A DNA stretch of 16,956 nt from Holophagaceae bacterium UBA706 (GTDB lineage Bacteria; Acidobacteriota; Holophagae; Holophagales; Holophagaceae), in assembly GCA_002298155.1 (NCBI GenBank), contig DBME01000198.1, positions 1 to 16,956 of the forward strand, read 5' to 3'. A program made the translations under genes and the position numbers. Shown here one piece after another: positions 1-9,142 of the stretch. Under the pieces are notes generated by a model. The model was not told where the DNA came from and searched no databases. It saw only the letters and a list, made by a program, of their open reading frames with translations. Numbering within the stretch: the stretch's first letter is position 1; each line of letters opens with the position of its first letter.

Positions 1-120
1 GCCGCAGCCGGAGGGGCCGAAGAGGACCGTCAGGCTGAAGGCGTCCAGGGGCAGCTCCAGGGCGGCCTCGATGGCCGGGCCCTGGGGGAAGGTCTTGAGG
101 AACCGCGCCTTCAGGCCCAT
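1..120 (-). CDS. modC: Molybdate ABC transporter ATP-binding protein, N-terminal fragment
   Basis: Only the first 40 residues are present; the gene runs off the left edge of the window. It begins at the ATG whose complement is 118-120 and ends in the window with FGPSGCG, the first part of a Walker A (P-loop) motif. In ABC transporters this loop binds the ATP that powers import. The start lies inside the last codons of modB (10-base overlap), so the two are probably translationally coupled. The identity as ModC, not another importer ATPase, rests on its place directly after modA and modB on the same strand. The Walker B, signature and C-terminal molybdate-binding domains lie outside the window and cannot be checked. 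Confidence 0.85.
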   Translation of the reverse strand, partial: MGLKARFLKTFPQGPAIEAALELPLDAFSLTVLFGPSGCG

Positions 121-776
121 GCGCGCTCCCGGGAACGCAGCCAGGCCACGCAGGAGAGCACGGCCAGGGCGAAGCCCAGCAGGAGAAGGGCGGTGCGGTT
201 CGCCCCGGCCATGTCGAAGGACTGCACCTGGTCGAAGAGCGCGATGGAGGCGGTGCGGGTGCGGCCGGGGAGGTTGCCGCCCACCATGAGCACCACGCCG
301 AACTCGCCGATGGCGTGGGCGAAGCTGAGGATCACGGCGGAAAGCATGCCGCGCCAGGCCAGGGGCAGGGCCACCCGCAGGTAGACGCCCAGGGGCCGGG
401 AGCCCAGGGTTCCCGCCACCTCCAGCAGGCGCCGGTCCACGCCCCCCAGGGAGGCCACCAGCGGCTGCAGGAAGAACGGCAGGTTGGTGATCACCTGGGC
501 CAGGAGCAGCCCCTGGAAGCTGAACACCAGGCGGCTGCCGGTGAGGTGCTCCCAGGCGCGGCCCAGGGGGCTGTGGGGCCCCAGGGCCACGATGAGGTAG
601 AAGCCCAGCACCGTGGGGGGCAGGACGAGGGGGATGGAGGTGACGGCCTCCAGCAGGAGCCGACCCCGGAAACGCCCGTAGGCCAGGGGCCACGCCAGGG
701 CGATGCCCAGGGGGGCCAGCAGGGCCACGGAGGCGGCGGCGAGCTTGAGGCTCAGCAGGATGGCCTGCCAGTCCAT
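111..776 (-). CDS. modB: Molybdate ABC transporter permease
   Basis: This 221-residue inner-membrane permease is of normal length for ModB. It forms the channel through which molybdate (or tungstate) released by ModA is moved into the cytoplasm using ATP hydrolysis by ModC. Hydrophobic segments lie near residues 9-30, 44-66, 85-105, 140-165 and 195-214. The cytoplasmic EAA-type coupling loop is visible around residues 119-138 (EVAGTLGS followed by LPLA-W-G), and IGEFG around residues 156-160 is typical of the ModB/CysT group. The ATG start comes one base after the modA stop, and the 3' end overlaps modC. The ribosome binding site is weak, which fits coupling to modA translation. Confidence 0.95.
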   Translation of the reverse strand: MDWQAILLSLKLAAASVALLAPLGIALAWPLAYGRFRGRLLLEAVTSIPLVLPPTVLGFYLIVALGPHSPLGRAWEHLTGSRLVFSFQGLLLAQVITNLPFFLQPLVASLGGVDRRLLEVAGTLGSRPLGVYLRVALPLAWRGMLSAVILSFAHAIGEFGVVLMVGGNLPGRTRTASIALFDQVQSFDMAGANRTALLLLGFALAVLSCVAWLRSRERAWA

Positions 777-777
777 G

Positions 778-1551
778 TCAGGGCCTGCCGAAGCCGTGCC
801 GGGCCAGGATGGCCTGGCCCTCGGCGCTCAGCAGGAAGGCGCGGAAGGCCTGGGCCTGGCCGGGGCAGGTGGTGCGCTTGAGGATGGTGCCGCCCTGGCG
901 CAGGGGCGGGTAGGTGCCGGCGGGGACGGTCCAGGTGCGCCCGGACTGGCGCAGGGCGGGATTCTCGGCCTGGGAGCGGGAGATGAGGCCGGCTTCGGCG
1001 GTGCCCGCCTGGAGGAACTGCGCGGCCTGGGCGATGTTGTCCGCGAAGACGAGACGCGCCTTGACGCCGTCGTAGAGGCCCGCGCCGCGCAGGGCGGCCT
1101 CGCCGGCGCGGCCGTAGGGGGCGGTCTGAGGGTTGGCGGTGGCGATCTTCTTCACGGAGGGGGCCATCAGGGTGGCCAGGCCCTGGGCGGGGTCCAGGCC
1201 CAGGTCGTTGCGCACCCAGAGCACCAGGCTGCCGGTGGCGTAGGGGAAGGGAGGCTCGGCCAGACCGGCCTTCTCCAGCTGCTCGGGGAAGCCCAGGTCC
1301 GCGGACAGGAACAGGTCGAAGGGCGCGCCCTGGAGAAGCTGGGCCGTGAGGCTGCCCGAGGCGCCGAAGGAAAGCTGGAGCCGGACGCCGGGGTTCCGGG
1401 CCTCGAAGGCGGTGCGCACCTCCTCCAGGGCACCCCGCAGATCGCCCGCCGCGGCGATGGCAACGGGCACGGGTGCCGGCTGGGACCGGGCAGGGAGGAA
1501 GGCTCCCAGGGCCAGGACCAACAGGGTGGGGAGAAGGCGGCGGCGGTTCAA
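778..1551 (-). CDS. modA: Molybdate-binding periplasmic protein
   Basis: This 257-residue substrate-binding protein captures molybdate in the periplasm and hands it to ModB. Residues 1-24 form a signal peptide (basic MNRRR, then a hydrophobic core). The mature part shows family patterns: AAAGDLRGAL near residues 33-42, FGASGS near 62-67, and GAPFDLFLSAD near 75-85. The first pattern has Gly-Asp where many ModA proteins have a serine contacting the oxyanion, so ligand contacts may differ slightly. The start is TTG, with GGAG five bases upstream (complement of 1557-1560); no in-frame ATG fits better. It is the first gene of modABC and lies just downstream of a predicted operator. Molybdate versus tungstate preference cannot be read from sequence. 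Confidence 0.95.
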   Translation of the reverse strand: MNRRRLLPTLLVLALGAFLPARSQPAPVPVAIAAAGDLRGALEEVRTAFEARNPGVRLQLSFGASGSLTAQLLQGAPFDLFLSADLGFPEQLEKAGLAEPPFPYATGSLVLWVRNDLGLDPAQGLATLMAPSVKKIATANPQTAPYGRAGEAALRGAGLYDGVKARLVFADNIAQAAQFLQAGTAEAGLISRSQAENPALRQSGRTWTVPAGTYPPLRQGGTILKRTTCPGQAQAFRAFLLSAEGQAILARHGFGRP

Positions 1552-1573
1552 GGTAGCTCCATGCGGATGGGGT

Positions 1574-1597
1574 CGATGTTTGTTATGCCATACATCG
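1574..1597. promoter_or_regulatory. Putative ModE operator, 9-6-9 inverted repeat
   Basis: CGATGTTTG (1574-1582) and CATACATCG (1589-1597) are inverted repeats with one mismatch, separated by six bases. The classical ModE site also has two nine-base arms, beginning CG and rich in A/T, around a six- to eight-base spacer, so the geometry agrees although the arm sequence differs from the enterobacterial one. It lies between modE and modA, 22 bases before the modA start, and covers the predicted -10 element. Molybdate-loaded ModE binding here would block modABC transcription. The symmetry is seen; the ModE assignment is inference from position and geometry. Confidence 0.7.
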
Positions 1598-1610
1598 ATC
1601 CGCTTGGGAA
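1582..1610 (-). promoter_or_regulatory. Predicted sigma-70 promoter of modABC
   Basis: On the minus strand, TTCCCA (1610-1605) matches TTGACA at four of six positions. CATAAC (1587-1582) matches TATAAT at four of six, with a 17-base spacer. The -10 lies inside the inverted repeat at 1574-1597. Transcription would start near 1575, giving a short leader that holds the GGAG site of modA. Confidence 0.4.
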
Positions 1611-1621
1611 TGGCGGGACCG

Positions 1622-1978
1622 TCACCGGGGGCCGGCGAGGAGGGCCTGGAAGGCTTCCACCGTCGCGGCGATGGCGGTTCCGGCTTCGGCTTCCATGCGC
1701 CGGAAGAGGGCCAGGGCCTCCAGGCCCGTGGGGGTCAGGGTGGAGCCGCCGCCCCGGTCGCCGCCCTTGGCGGTGGCCACCACGGGGGAGGTAAAGCAGG
1801 CGTTCATCTCGTCCAGGAGGTGGCGGGTCTTCCAGTAGGACATGCCCAGGCTCCGTCCGGCGGCGGCGATGGAGCTCGTCGCCTGGATGGCCTCCAGAAG
1901 GTCGGCCTTGCCCGGGCCCATGGCGAAGGCCTCGCCGTGGCGGAGGCGGATCTTGATGGAGGCGGGGGCGTCGGGCAT
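1622..1978 (-). CDS. modE: ModE-type molybdate-responsive regulator, DNA-binding domain only
   Basis: This 118-residue protein matches the N-terminal winged-helix domain of ModE. KADLLEAIQATSSIAAAGR (24-42) followed by LGMSYWKTRHLLDEMN (44-59) is the helix-turn-helix. The Gly-rich GGDRGGGSTLTPTG (72-85) is the wing seen in ModE proteins, followed by a long amphipathic helix for dimerisation. The C-terminal molybdate-sensing Mop/TOBE domains of E. coli ModE are absent, as in many short ModE homologues, so effector sensing is unexplained by the sequence. The ATG at 1978 was chosen over a longer in-frame extension because homology to ModE begins just after it. It lies upstream of modABC on the same strand, with an inverted repeat in the 70-base gap. 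It probably represses or tunes molybdate uptake. Confidence 0.9.
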   Translation of the reverse strand: MPDAPASIKIRLRHGEAFAMGPGKADLLEAIQATSSIAAAGRSLGMSYWKTRHLLDEMNACFTSPVVATAKGGDRGGGSTLTPTGLEALALFRRMEAEAGTAIAATVEAFQALLAGPR

Positions 1979-2075
1979 GGGATCTCGTCGGGGTCCGCTT
2001 CCGATGATGACGCAAAGGCGGCCGCTGGGCGACCGCGCGCCGTGAACTCCCGGTCCTGACGAGGCACAGAGAGGC

Positions 2076-3791
2076 ATGGGGGCGTTTCCGGTTGAGGCGC
2101 CCCAGGGCTGCGAGGTGCCCGTGTTCTTCATCATGTCCTTCGGAACCTACCCGCGGCCGTCGCTGCCCTGGGCCGTGGCCTCGGTCGTGGCGGGGGGCGC
2201 GCTGATCCTGGTGGGGATCGCCGCCTTCCGCCGGCGCAAGCGCCGGGCCGCTCCGCCGCGTGCGCCGGCACCCAGGGCCGATCTCCCCGTGCGGGACGTG
2301 GTGGAGAGCGCCATCGTGCAGCTGGATCCCGGCGGCAGGGTCATGGGGTGGAACCGCGGGGCCGAGCAGAGCCTGGGCTGGGGCGAGGGGGAGATCCTGG
2401 GCCGACCCTTTTCCCTGATCTTCACCGGGGAGGACGTTCGGGCCGCGCGCCCGCAATCGACCCTGGCCCGGGCGCAGACGGTGACGAACCTCCACGAGCG
2501 AAGCCAGCAGGTGCGCAAGGACGGCGGACGTTTCCCGGCCAGCCTCGCCGTCACGGCCGTGCGGGACGACCTGGGGCGGGTCCAGGGTTTCGTCGCCATC
2601 ATCCGGGACCTTTCGACCAGCGAACGCGAGCTCCAATGCCGCCTCCAGGCCCGGAAGGCGGAGACCGTCTCCCTCCTGGCCGGAGGCATGGCCCACCACC
2701 TGAACAACATCCTGGGCGCGATGATGGGCCACCTCGCCCAGGCGAAATTCGAACTGGAACCCGCGGGTACGTCCCAGGTCCATTTCAGGGTCCTGGAGGA
2801 GCTCATCACCCGGGCCTCCAGCGTGGTCGCCAAGGTGCACACCTACGCGGGTCGGGAGAAGGCCCAGCTGGAGCCCCTGGACATTAACGTCCAGGTGGGC
2901 GGGATGGTCCAGGCGCTGCTGACTGCGCTGCCCCGGCGGACCGTGCTGCGTTGGGAACCCCGTCCTGAACTGCCGCCGGTGCTGGGGGACCCGGCCCAGT
3001 TCCAGGAACTGGTGATGAACGTCGTGCGCAACGCCAACGAAGCCCTGGGAGCCCGGGGCGGCGTGATCGAGCTGCGCACCGGCGTGGAGGACCTCAAGGA
3101 GGGCGCCGTCGAGGCCCCATCCTTCGGGGAGACCCTGCCTCCGGGCCGGTACGTGGTGCTGGAGGTTTCCGACAACGGGGCCGGCATGCCCGCCCGGGTC
3201 CTGGAACGCATGTACGATCCCTTCTTCACCACCAAGTTCGCCGGGCGGGGCCTGGGCCTGTCGCAGGTGCTGGGCATTCTCCGGAGCCATGGGGGCGGGG
3301 TGCAGGTACGCAGCGCGGTGGGGAAGGGGACCCTCTTCAGGCTGCTTTTCCCCCAGGCCCAGGAGGTGCCCCGGCCGGGGTCCGCCCCAGGCCATTGGCG
3401 TTGCGTCACCGAGAACGTACCCGGCGGCTTCGTCCTGGTGGTGGATGACGAACCCCTGGAGCGCAGTGTGGCCACAGGCGCCCTCCGGCGCATGGGGTTC
3501 GGCACCTGCGAGGCCCAAGACGGCCGGGAGGCCCTGGCGCGGTTCGAGGAGAACCGCGGACGGATCCGCCTCGTCCTCCTCGATCTCACCCTGCCCGGCA
3601 GGGAGGGGGAGGAGACCTGCCAGGAGTTCCTCCGGCGCCATCCCGGGGTGCCGATCCTCCTCACCGGAGGCCTGGAGGAAAAGCATGCCGCGGTGCGTTA
3701 CCAGGCCAAGGGCCTTGCGGGGTTCCTCCCGAAACCGTACCGTTTCCAGGCCCTCCAGAGCATGGTCCGCCGCGCCCTGGAGCGGACGTGA
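2076..3791 (+). CDS. Membrane-anchored PAS hybrid histidine kinase with receiver domain
   Basis: This 571-residue sensor kinase has one predicted membrane helix (residues 31-51) and an Arg/Lys-rich stop-transfer stretch. A PAS domain follows (about 72-180, with VMGWNRGAEQSLGW and FVAIIRDLS). The phosphorylation box GGMAHHLNNILGAM has His207 as likely phosphoacceptor. The HATPase domain has its N box near 315-320, DNGAG (367-370 region), DPFFTTK (381-387) and GRGLGLS (390-396). The C-terminal receiver domain (451-571) has acidic pair Asp457-Asp458, phosphoacceptor Asp503, Thr530 and Lys553. GAGG at 2061-2064 supports the ATG at 2076; an ATG at 2133 is an alternative. It is divergent from modE, with no obvious response regulator next to it. 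The signal is unknown; with almost no periplasmic loop, sensing is probably by the cytoplasmic PAS domain. Confidence 0.93.
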   Translation: MGAFPVEAPQGCEVPVFFIMSFGTYPRPSLPWAVASVVAGGALILVGIAAFRRRKRRAAPPRAPAPRADLPVRDVVESAIVQLDPGGRVMGWNRGAEQSLGWGEGEILGRPFSLIFTGEDVRAARPQSTLARAQTVTNLHERSQQVRKDGGRFPASLAVTAVRDDLGRVQGFVAIIRDLSTSERELQCRLQARKAETVSLLAGGMAHHLNNILGAMMGHLAQAKFELEPAGTSQVHFRVLEELITRASSVVAKVHTYAGREKAQLEPLDINVQVGGMVQALLTALPRRTVLRWEPRPELPPVLGDPAQFQELVMNVVRNANEALGARGGVIELRTGVEDLKEGAVEAPSFGETLPPGRYVVLEVSDNGAGMPARVLERMYDPFFTTKFAGRGLGLSQVLGILRSHGGGVQVRSAVGKGTLFRLLFPQAQEVPRPGSAPGHWRCVTENVPGGFVLVVDDEPLERSVATGALRRMGFGTCEAQDGREALARFEENRGRIRLVLLDLTLPGREGEETCQEFLRRHPGVPILLTGGLEEKHAAVRYQAKGLAGFLPKPYRFQALQSMVRRALERT

Positions 3792-3943
3792 ACGTTCAAA
3801 TTGAAAGGATGGGTCCACCAATCTGAATCCGCATGGCGGGCCGCCGTGGGTGATGGGGATGGCAAGTGCCGTAAAAACACAAATTTCCAAGCTGGCCCCG
3901 TACCTGCATGGCAATAGACCCGTTCCATCGAAGGAGAACCCCT

Positions 3944-5092
3944 TTGGGCCAGCCGACGCTCCTCATCCATGATTTCCGCAGCCTTCCCCTGGACCATGTG
4001 GCCGACCAGCGGACCATCCTGGAATGGATCGCCGCCGCCCACGCCCAGGCCGAGCTGACCCTCCATCCGCCGCTCACGGAGGCCGAGCGGGACACCCTCG
4101 TCCAGCGCTACCGGAAGCTGGTCATGCGGTTCGGCTGCAGCACCGACCGCATCCAGAGCCGGCAGTCCGCCCTGTCCGACTTCACCCACGGGGATTGGCG
4201 GGCCATGCGGATCTTCGCGCTGGAGGAGGCCCCTTCGGGGCGGGGGTGCGCCGAGCGCAGCCTCTTCTTCCAGGAAGTGGCGGAGGACGCCTTCCGCCGC
4301 TTCTACGAGGAGGACGGCCCTCCGGATGCCCTGATCCACGTCACCTGCACCGGCTACGTGTCCCCCAGCGGGGCCCAGCGGCTCGTGTCCGGCCGCGGCT
4401 GGGGCCGCGCCACCCGGGTGCTCCACGCCTACCACATGGGATGCTACGCCTCGCTCCCGGCCCTGTGGACCGCCGCGGGCCTGGCCTCCGCGGGGACCTC
4501 CCGCATCGACATCGTCCACACGGAGCTCTGCACGCTGCACCTGGACCCGCTCCAGCACGCCCCCGAACAGCTCGTGGTGCAGACCCTGTTCGCCGACGGC
4601 CTGATCCGCTACACCGCCAGCGCCGTCAACGGCATCCCGGGCCTGGAGGTGGTGGCCCTGCACGAGGAGATCGTGCCCGGAACCGAGGGCGAGATGAGCT
4701 GGATGGTCTCCGATTTCGGCATGCGGATGGTCCTCTCCCGGCACGTGCCCGAGGCCATCCGGGCCAACCTTGGCGGCTTCCTGGAGCGTCTCGCGGCCCG
4801 GGCGGGAATCCCCCTTCCCGAACTCGTGGAGAAGGCCCGCTTCGCCATCCACCCCGGCGGGCCCCGCATCATCGACGAGATCGCGGACCTCCTGGGCCTG
4901 CGGCCCGAGCAGGTGGAGGCCAGCAACCAGGTGCTCCGGACCCGGGGCAACATGTCCTCCGCGACGCTGCCCCACGTGTGGATGGCCCTGGTGGCCGACG
5001 CCGAGGTGCCGTCGGGCACCTGGGTGGTGGCCCTGGCCTTCGGCCCCGGCCTGACGGTGTCCGGCGCGGTGCTGCGCAAGGCGGGCACCTGA
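3944..5092 (+). CDS. Type III polyketide synthase (chalcone/stilbene synthase family)
   Basis: This 382-residue protein is normal length for the family, which condenses acyl-CoA starters with malonyl-CoA into pyrones, resorcinols or phloroglucinols. The catalytic triad is visible: Cys167 in HMGCYAS, His303 in IHPGGP and Asn336 in GNMSSA, numbered from the start chosen here. I chose TTG at 3944 because AAGGAG (3931-3936) sits seven bases upstream. An in-frame ATG at 3908 lacks any ribosome binding site. The next gene begins on the base after its stop, and a UbiG-like methyltransferase follows. By analogy with the Streptomyces srs operon (alkylresorcinol synthase, methyltransferase, hydroxylase), the product may be a methylated phenolic lipid or quinone. 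Substrates are not readable from the sequence. Confidence 0.93.
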   Translation: MGQPTLLIHDFRSLPLDHVADQRTILEWIAAAHAQAELTLHPPLTEAERDTLVQRYRKLVMRFGCSTDRIQSRQSALSDFTHGDWRAMRIFALEEAPSGRGCAERSLFFQEVAEDAFRRFYEEDGPPDALIHVTCTGYVSPSGAQRLVSGRGWGRATRVLHAYHMGCYASLPALWTAAGLASAGTSRIDIVHTELCTLHLDPLQHAPEQLVVQTLFADGLIRYTASAVNGIPGLEVVALHEEIVPGTEGEMSWMVSDFGMRMVLSRHVPEAIRANLGGFLERLAARAGIPLPELVEKARFAIHPGGPRIIDEIADLLGLRPEQVEASNQVLRTRGNMSSATLPHVWMALVADAEVPSGTWVVALAFGPGLTVSGAVLRKAGT

Positions 5093-5587
5093 GTGCTCGC
5101 CCTGGCCTGGCTCCTGCCCTTCGCCTTCCAGGGCACCGTCATGGCCGTGGACGAATTCCACTTCCACGGCCGCCGCGGCCTGCCCAGGTGGGAGTGGATG
5201 GGGCATGCGCTGGACACCTCGGTTTTGCTGGCCTGCCTGGTCCTTCCGTTGCTCCTGGCGCCCACGCCGGGGCACCGGGGCCTCTTCGTCGCCCTGGCCC
5301 TGGGATCCTGCCTGCTTGTGACCAAGGACGAGTTCCTCCACCAGCGCCTGTGCACGGGCTGGGAGCACTGGTGCCACGCCCTGCTGTTCCTGGTCCACCC
5401 TGTGGTGCTGATGACCACGGGGTTCCTGTGGCTCTGCGTCCACGCGCCCGCCGCGTGCCAGGGCTTCGGTGAGCTCCTGGGCCTCCAGGTGCCGGCGCCC
5501 TGGGCCGCGCTGAGGCTGCTCTGGGCCCAGGCCCTCGGGGTTGGCGGTTTCCTGGTGTTCCAGGTGGTCTTCTGGGTGCGCCGGTGA
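5093..5587 (+). CDS. Five-helix membrane protein with clustered His/Asp/Glu, possible metal enzyme
   Basis: I cannot name this 164-residue protein. Hydrophobic segments lie near residues 1-18, 43-57, 63-77, 93-115 and 139-161. Polar residues cluster at membrane edges: DEFHFH (20-25), His38, KDEFLH (78-83), EHWCH (91-95) and HP (102-103). Such His/Asp/Glu clusters are how integral-membrane di-iron hydroxylases and desaturases bind metal, but the spacing does not match the classic desaturase HXXXH set, so this is only a suggestion. It starts with GTG immediately after the polyketide synthase stop and its own stop overlaps the methyltransferase start (GTGA), so all three are probably made together. 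It could supply a hydroxylation step or simply anchor the pathway in the membrane. Confidence 0.8.
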   Translation: MLALAWLLPFAFQGTVMAVDEFHFHGRRGLPRWEWMGHALDTSVLLACLVLPLLLAPTPGHRGLFVALALGSCLLVTKDEFLHQRLCTGWEHWCHALLFLVHPVVLMTTGFLWLCVHAPAACQGFGELLGLQVPAPWAALRLLWAQALGVGGFLVFQVVFWVRR

Positions 5588-6317
5588 GCATCGACAACGC
5601 CTTCTACGACGATCTGGGCGAGCGCTGGTACACGGCCGCGGACGACCCCGTGGCCCTCCTGCGGGCCGAGTCCCGCCTGCGCACCGGATGGCTCCTGGAG
5701 ACGCTCCGGACGCGGCGGGGCGGCGCGCCCCAGGCCATCCTGGACGTGGGCTGCGGCGGCGGCTTCCTGGCCAACGCCTTGGCGGAGGAGGGGCACGAGG
5801 TCACGGGGATCGATCTGGCCCCCGGGGCGCTGGCCGTGGCACGCAGGCACGACGCCACGCGGACCGTCACCTACCTCACGGCCGACGCCCGGCACATGCC
5901 CTTCGGGGAGGGGCGTTTCGACGTGGTGTGCGCCATGGATTTCCTGGAGCATCTTGCGGAGCGCGAGGGCTTCCTGGACGAGGTGGCCCGGGTGCTGCGT
6001 CCCGGGGGGCTGTTCTTCTTCCACACCTTCAACCGGAACCTGCTGAGCCACCTGGTGGTCATCAAGGGCGTGGAGTGGTTCGTGCGCAATACGCCCAAGG
6101 ACATGCACGTCATCGAACTGTTCCTGGAACCGGCGGAACTGCGTGACTACTGCACGGCCAGCGGGCTGACGGTGGACGTGATGCGCGGCGTGAGACCGCG
6201 GATCCTTCAGGTGCCCATGCTGCGGCTGCTGGTGTCCGGTAGCGTGGACCCCAATTTCAAATTCCTCTTCACCCGTTCTCTGGCATTGGGCTACTGCGGT
6301 TTCGCCCACAGGTCGTT

Positions 6318-6321
<4 letters not shown>
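5584..6321 (+). CDS. UbiG-like SAM-dependent O-methyltransferase
   Basis: This 245-residue class I methyltransferase transfers a methyl group from S-adenosylmethionine. Motif I is LDVGCGGGF (residues 53-61), with the acidic ribose-binding residue Asp77 in [14 protein letters not shown] (100-107) and [13 protein letters not shown] (112-124) are further motifs. The later region [18 protein letters not shown] with VRNTPKDMH (148-175) resembles UbiG/Coq3, the O-methyltransferases that act on polyprenyl phenols in ubiquinone synthesis. It starts at GTG 5584 and overlaps the upstream gene by four bases. As no other ubiquinone gene is nearby and it follows a type III polyketide synthase, its substrate is probably the phenolic or pyrone product of that enzyme. 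The stop shares CTAG with the convergent phosphoglucomutase gene. Confidence 0.9.
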
Positions 6322-7964
<1,643 letters not shown>

Positions 7965-8039
7965 GGGATCTCCCGTTCGGCGGGACACCTGGGCAGGGCC
8001 GCGCCGTGGATCATGGTAGTCCTGCGGGGGCGCGCCTTG

Positions 8040-8591
8040 CTAGCGGGATGCGAGGGGCGTGACGGTGTAGGTCACCAGGCCTTCCACGGTGGTGGTGTCG
8101 CCGGTCACCTGCCTGCCTTCCAGCACATGGGACCAGGTCCTGCCGGGCTTCTCGGACAGGTACCGGATGGCCTGGCCGAAGGGATTCCTGTCCTTGGCGA
8201 GCCACGCTTCGGAGGGCGTGAGGTTGAGCATGAACCGGAGCAGGACCGCGTTCTTGTAGATCATCACCTCGTTCATCTCATCCGAGGCCGGGGGGATGGA
8301 GATGGCGGCGGACAGGACCTCCTCCCCGCGGCACAGGTAGCTCAGCCGGATCCGGCCTTCGGCCATGGAGCCGGTCCAGGTGTCGAGGCCTTCCCGGGAC
8401 CGGGACTTCACGAGGTTCAGGGAATCCAGTTTGTAGAAGGCCCGGGTCCGGGTCACTCCCAGGGTGGCGGCTGGGGCCGCCGGAACGGCGATGTCCGGTC
8501 CGGAGGTCTTCAGTTGCGGAGCCGGGCCTTCCTGGGCGTTGGCCGCGGTGGCGAGGACCAGCAGGAGGATCGAGGGCAGGTAGGGTTTCAT
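8040..8591 (-). CDS. Secreted protein of unknown function
   Basis: I do not recognise this 183-residue protein. Residues 1-20 (MKPYLPSILLLVLATAANAQ) form a clear signal peptide with an ANA-Q cleavage site, so the protein is exported. A Pro/Ala-rich linker follows, then a domain with alternating beta-like stretches (LSAAISIPPASDEMNEVMIY, VLLRFMLNL, TVEGLVTYTVTPL) and no cysteine motif or metal site that I can identify. The start at 8591 is supported by GGAG seven bases upstream; the frame stays open further upstream but without a site. It is the last of three minus-strand genes encoding exported or membrane-anchored proteins, 26 bases after the preceding stop. A shared envelope role is likely, but no function can be assigned. 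Confidence 0.8.
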   Translation of the reverse strand: MKPYLPSILLLVLATAANAQEGPAPQLKTSGPDIAVPAAPAATLGVTRTRAFYKLDSLNLVKSRSREGLDTWTGSMAEGRIRLSYLCRGEEVLSAAISIPPASDEMNEVMIYKNAVLLRFMLNLTPSEAWLAKDRNPFGQAIRYLSEKPGRTWSHVLEGRQVTGDTTTVEGLVTYTVTPLASR

Positions 8592-8617
8592 CGAGGCGCT
8601 CCGGGCTTCAAGGAACA

Positions 8618-9142
8618 TCAGCTGGGCAGGTGGTTCCAGGCCCAGTCATCGGGGGTGATGGTGACCCAGCGGTACAGGCACCACACCATGTGGTCCGTGA
8701 TGATCAGGCGGCACCAGCCGGAGGGCTGGCCGTCGTAGATGTCATGGGTCATTCTCCGCTGGAAGGGCCGTGTGCGGGGAGTCCGCTCCCGTTCCCAGAT
8801 CTTCAGGATCCTGCCGTTGCTGTACACCACGCGGGTTTCGGAGTCCTCCTGGACCTGTCTTGAATAGCGGCCAGGTATGTCCTTCTCGTCGAAGTAGACA
8901 TGCGCGAACCGTCTGCCCAGGAACCCCTGGATCCGGCGCCGTTCGCCGGGGCCCGCATCCGAGAGGATGCAAACCCATTCGTCCCCCTCGCAGACGTGGC
9001 CTTCCGGTCGATAGAACCTTTGAACGAAGGCGAGGTTCCGGCACCGGCCCGCGAAGAGCAGATACCCGCCTACCTGAACCACCCCGAGCGCGAGGATCAG
9101 GGCCAGGACCGTAAGGGCGAAGGTGCGGAGCCGACGCCTCAT
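8618..9142 (-). CDS. Membrane-anchored protein of unknown function
   Basis: I do not recognise this 174-residue protein. It has a basic N-terminus (MRRRLR) and one hydrophobic helix (about residues 7-30) with no clear cleavage site, so it is probably an inner-membrane anchor with the rest in the periplasm. The soluble part has five cysteines (34, 51, 58, 144, 155), which could form disulphides outside the cytoplasm, and is rich in Trp and Arg (WERERTPRTRPFQRR). The ATG overlaps the stop of the upstream gene by four bases (ATGA), and GGAG lies six bases before it, so it is translationally coupled. The frame continues far upstream of this ATG but that part lies over the preceding gene and is not supported. 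Confidence 0.78.
   Translation of the reverse strand: MRRRLRTFALTVLALILALGVVQVGGYLLFAGRCRNLAFVQRFYRPEGHVCEGDEWVCILSDAGPGERRRIQGFLGRRFAHVYFDEKDIPGRYSRQVQEDSETRVVYSNGRILKIWERERTPRTRPFQRRMTHDIYDGQPSGWCRLIITDHMVWCLYRWVTITPDDWAWNHLPS

Noticed and set aside
1548..3914. Very long minus-strand open frame of 788 codons across the kinase gene
   Set aside because: It is antisense to a kinase with all catalytic motifs and reads as His/Pro/Gly/Arg-rich low-complexity sequence typical of a high-GC shadow frame. The same applies to long frames at 3698-5443, 4609-7584, 6384-8738, 9470-10963 and 13390-15327.
3908..3946. ATG at 3908 as the start of the polyketide synthase
   Set aside because: No ribosome binding site precedes it, whereas TTG at 3944 has AAGGAG at ideal spacing and agrees with the usual family length.
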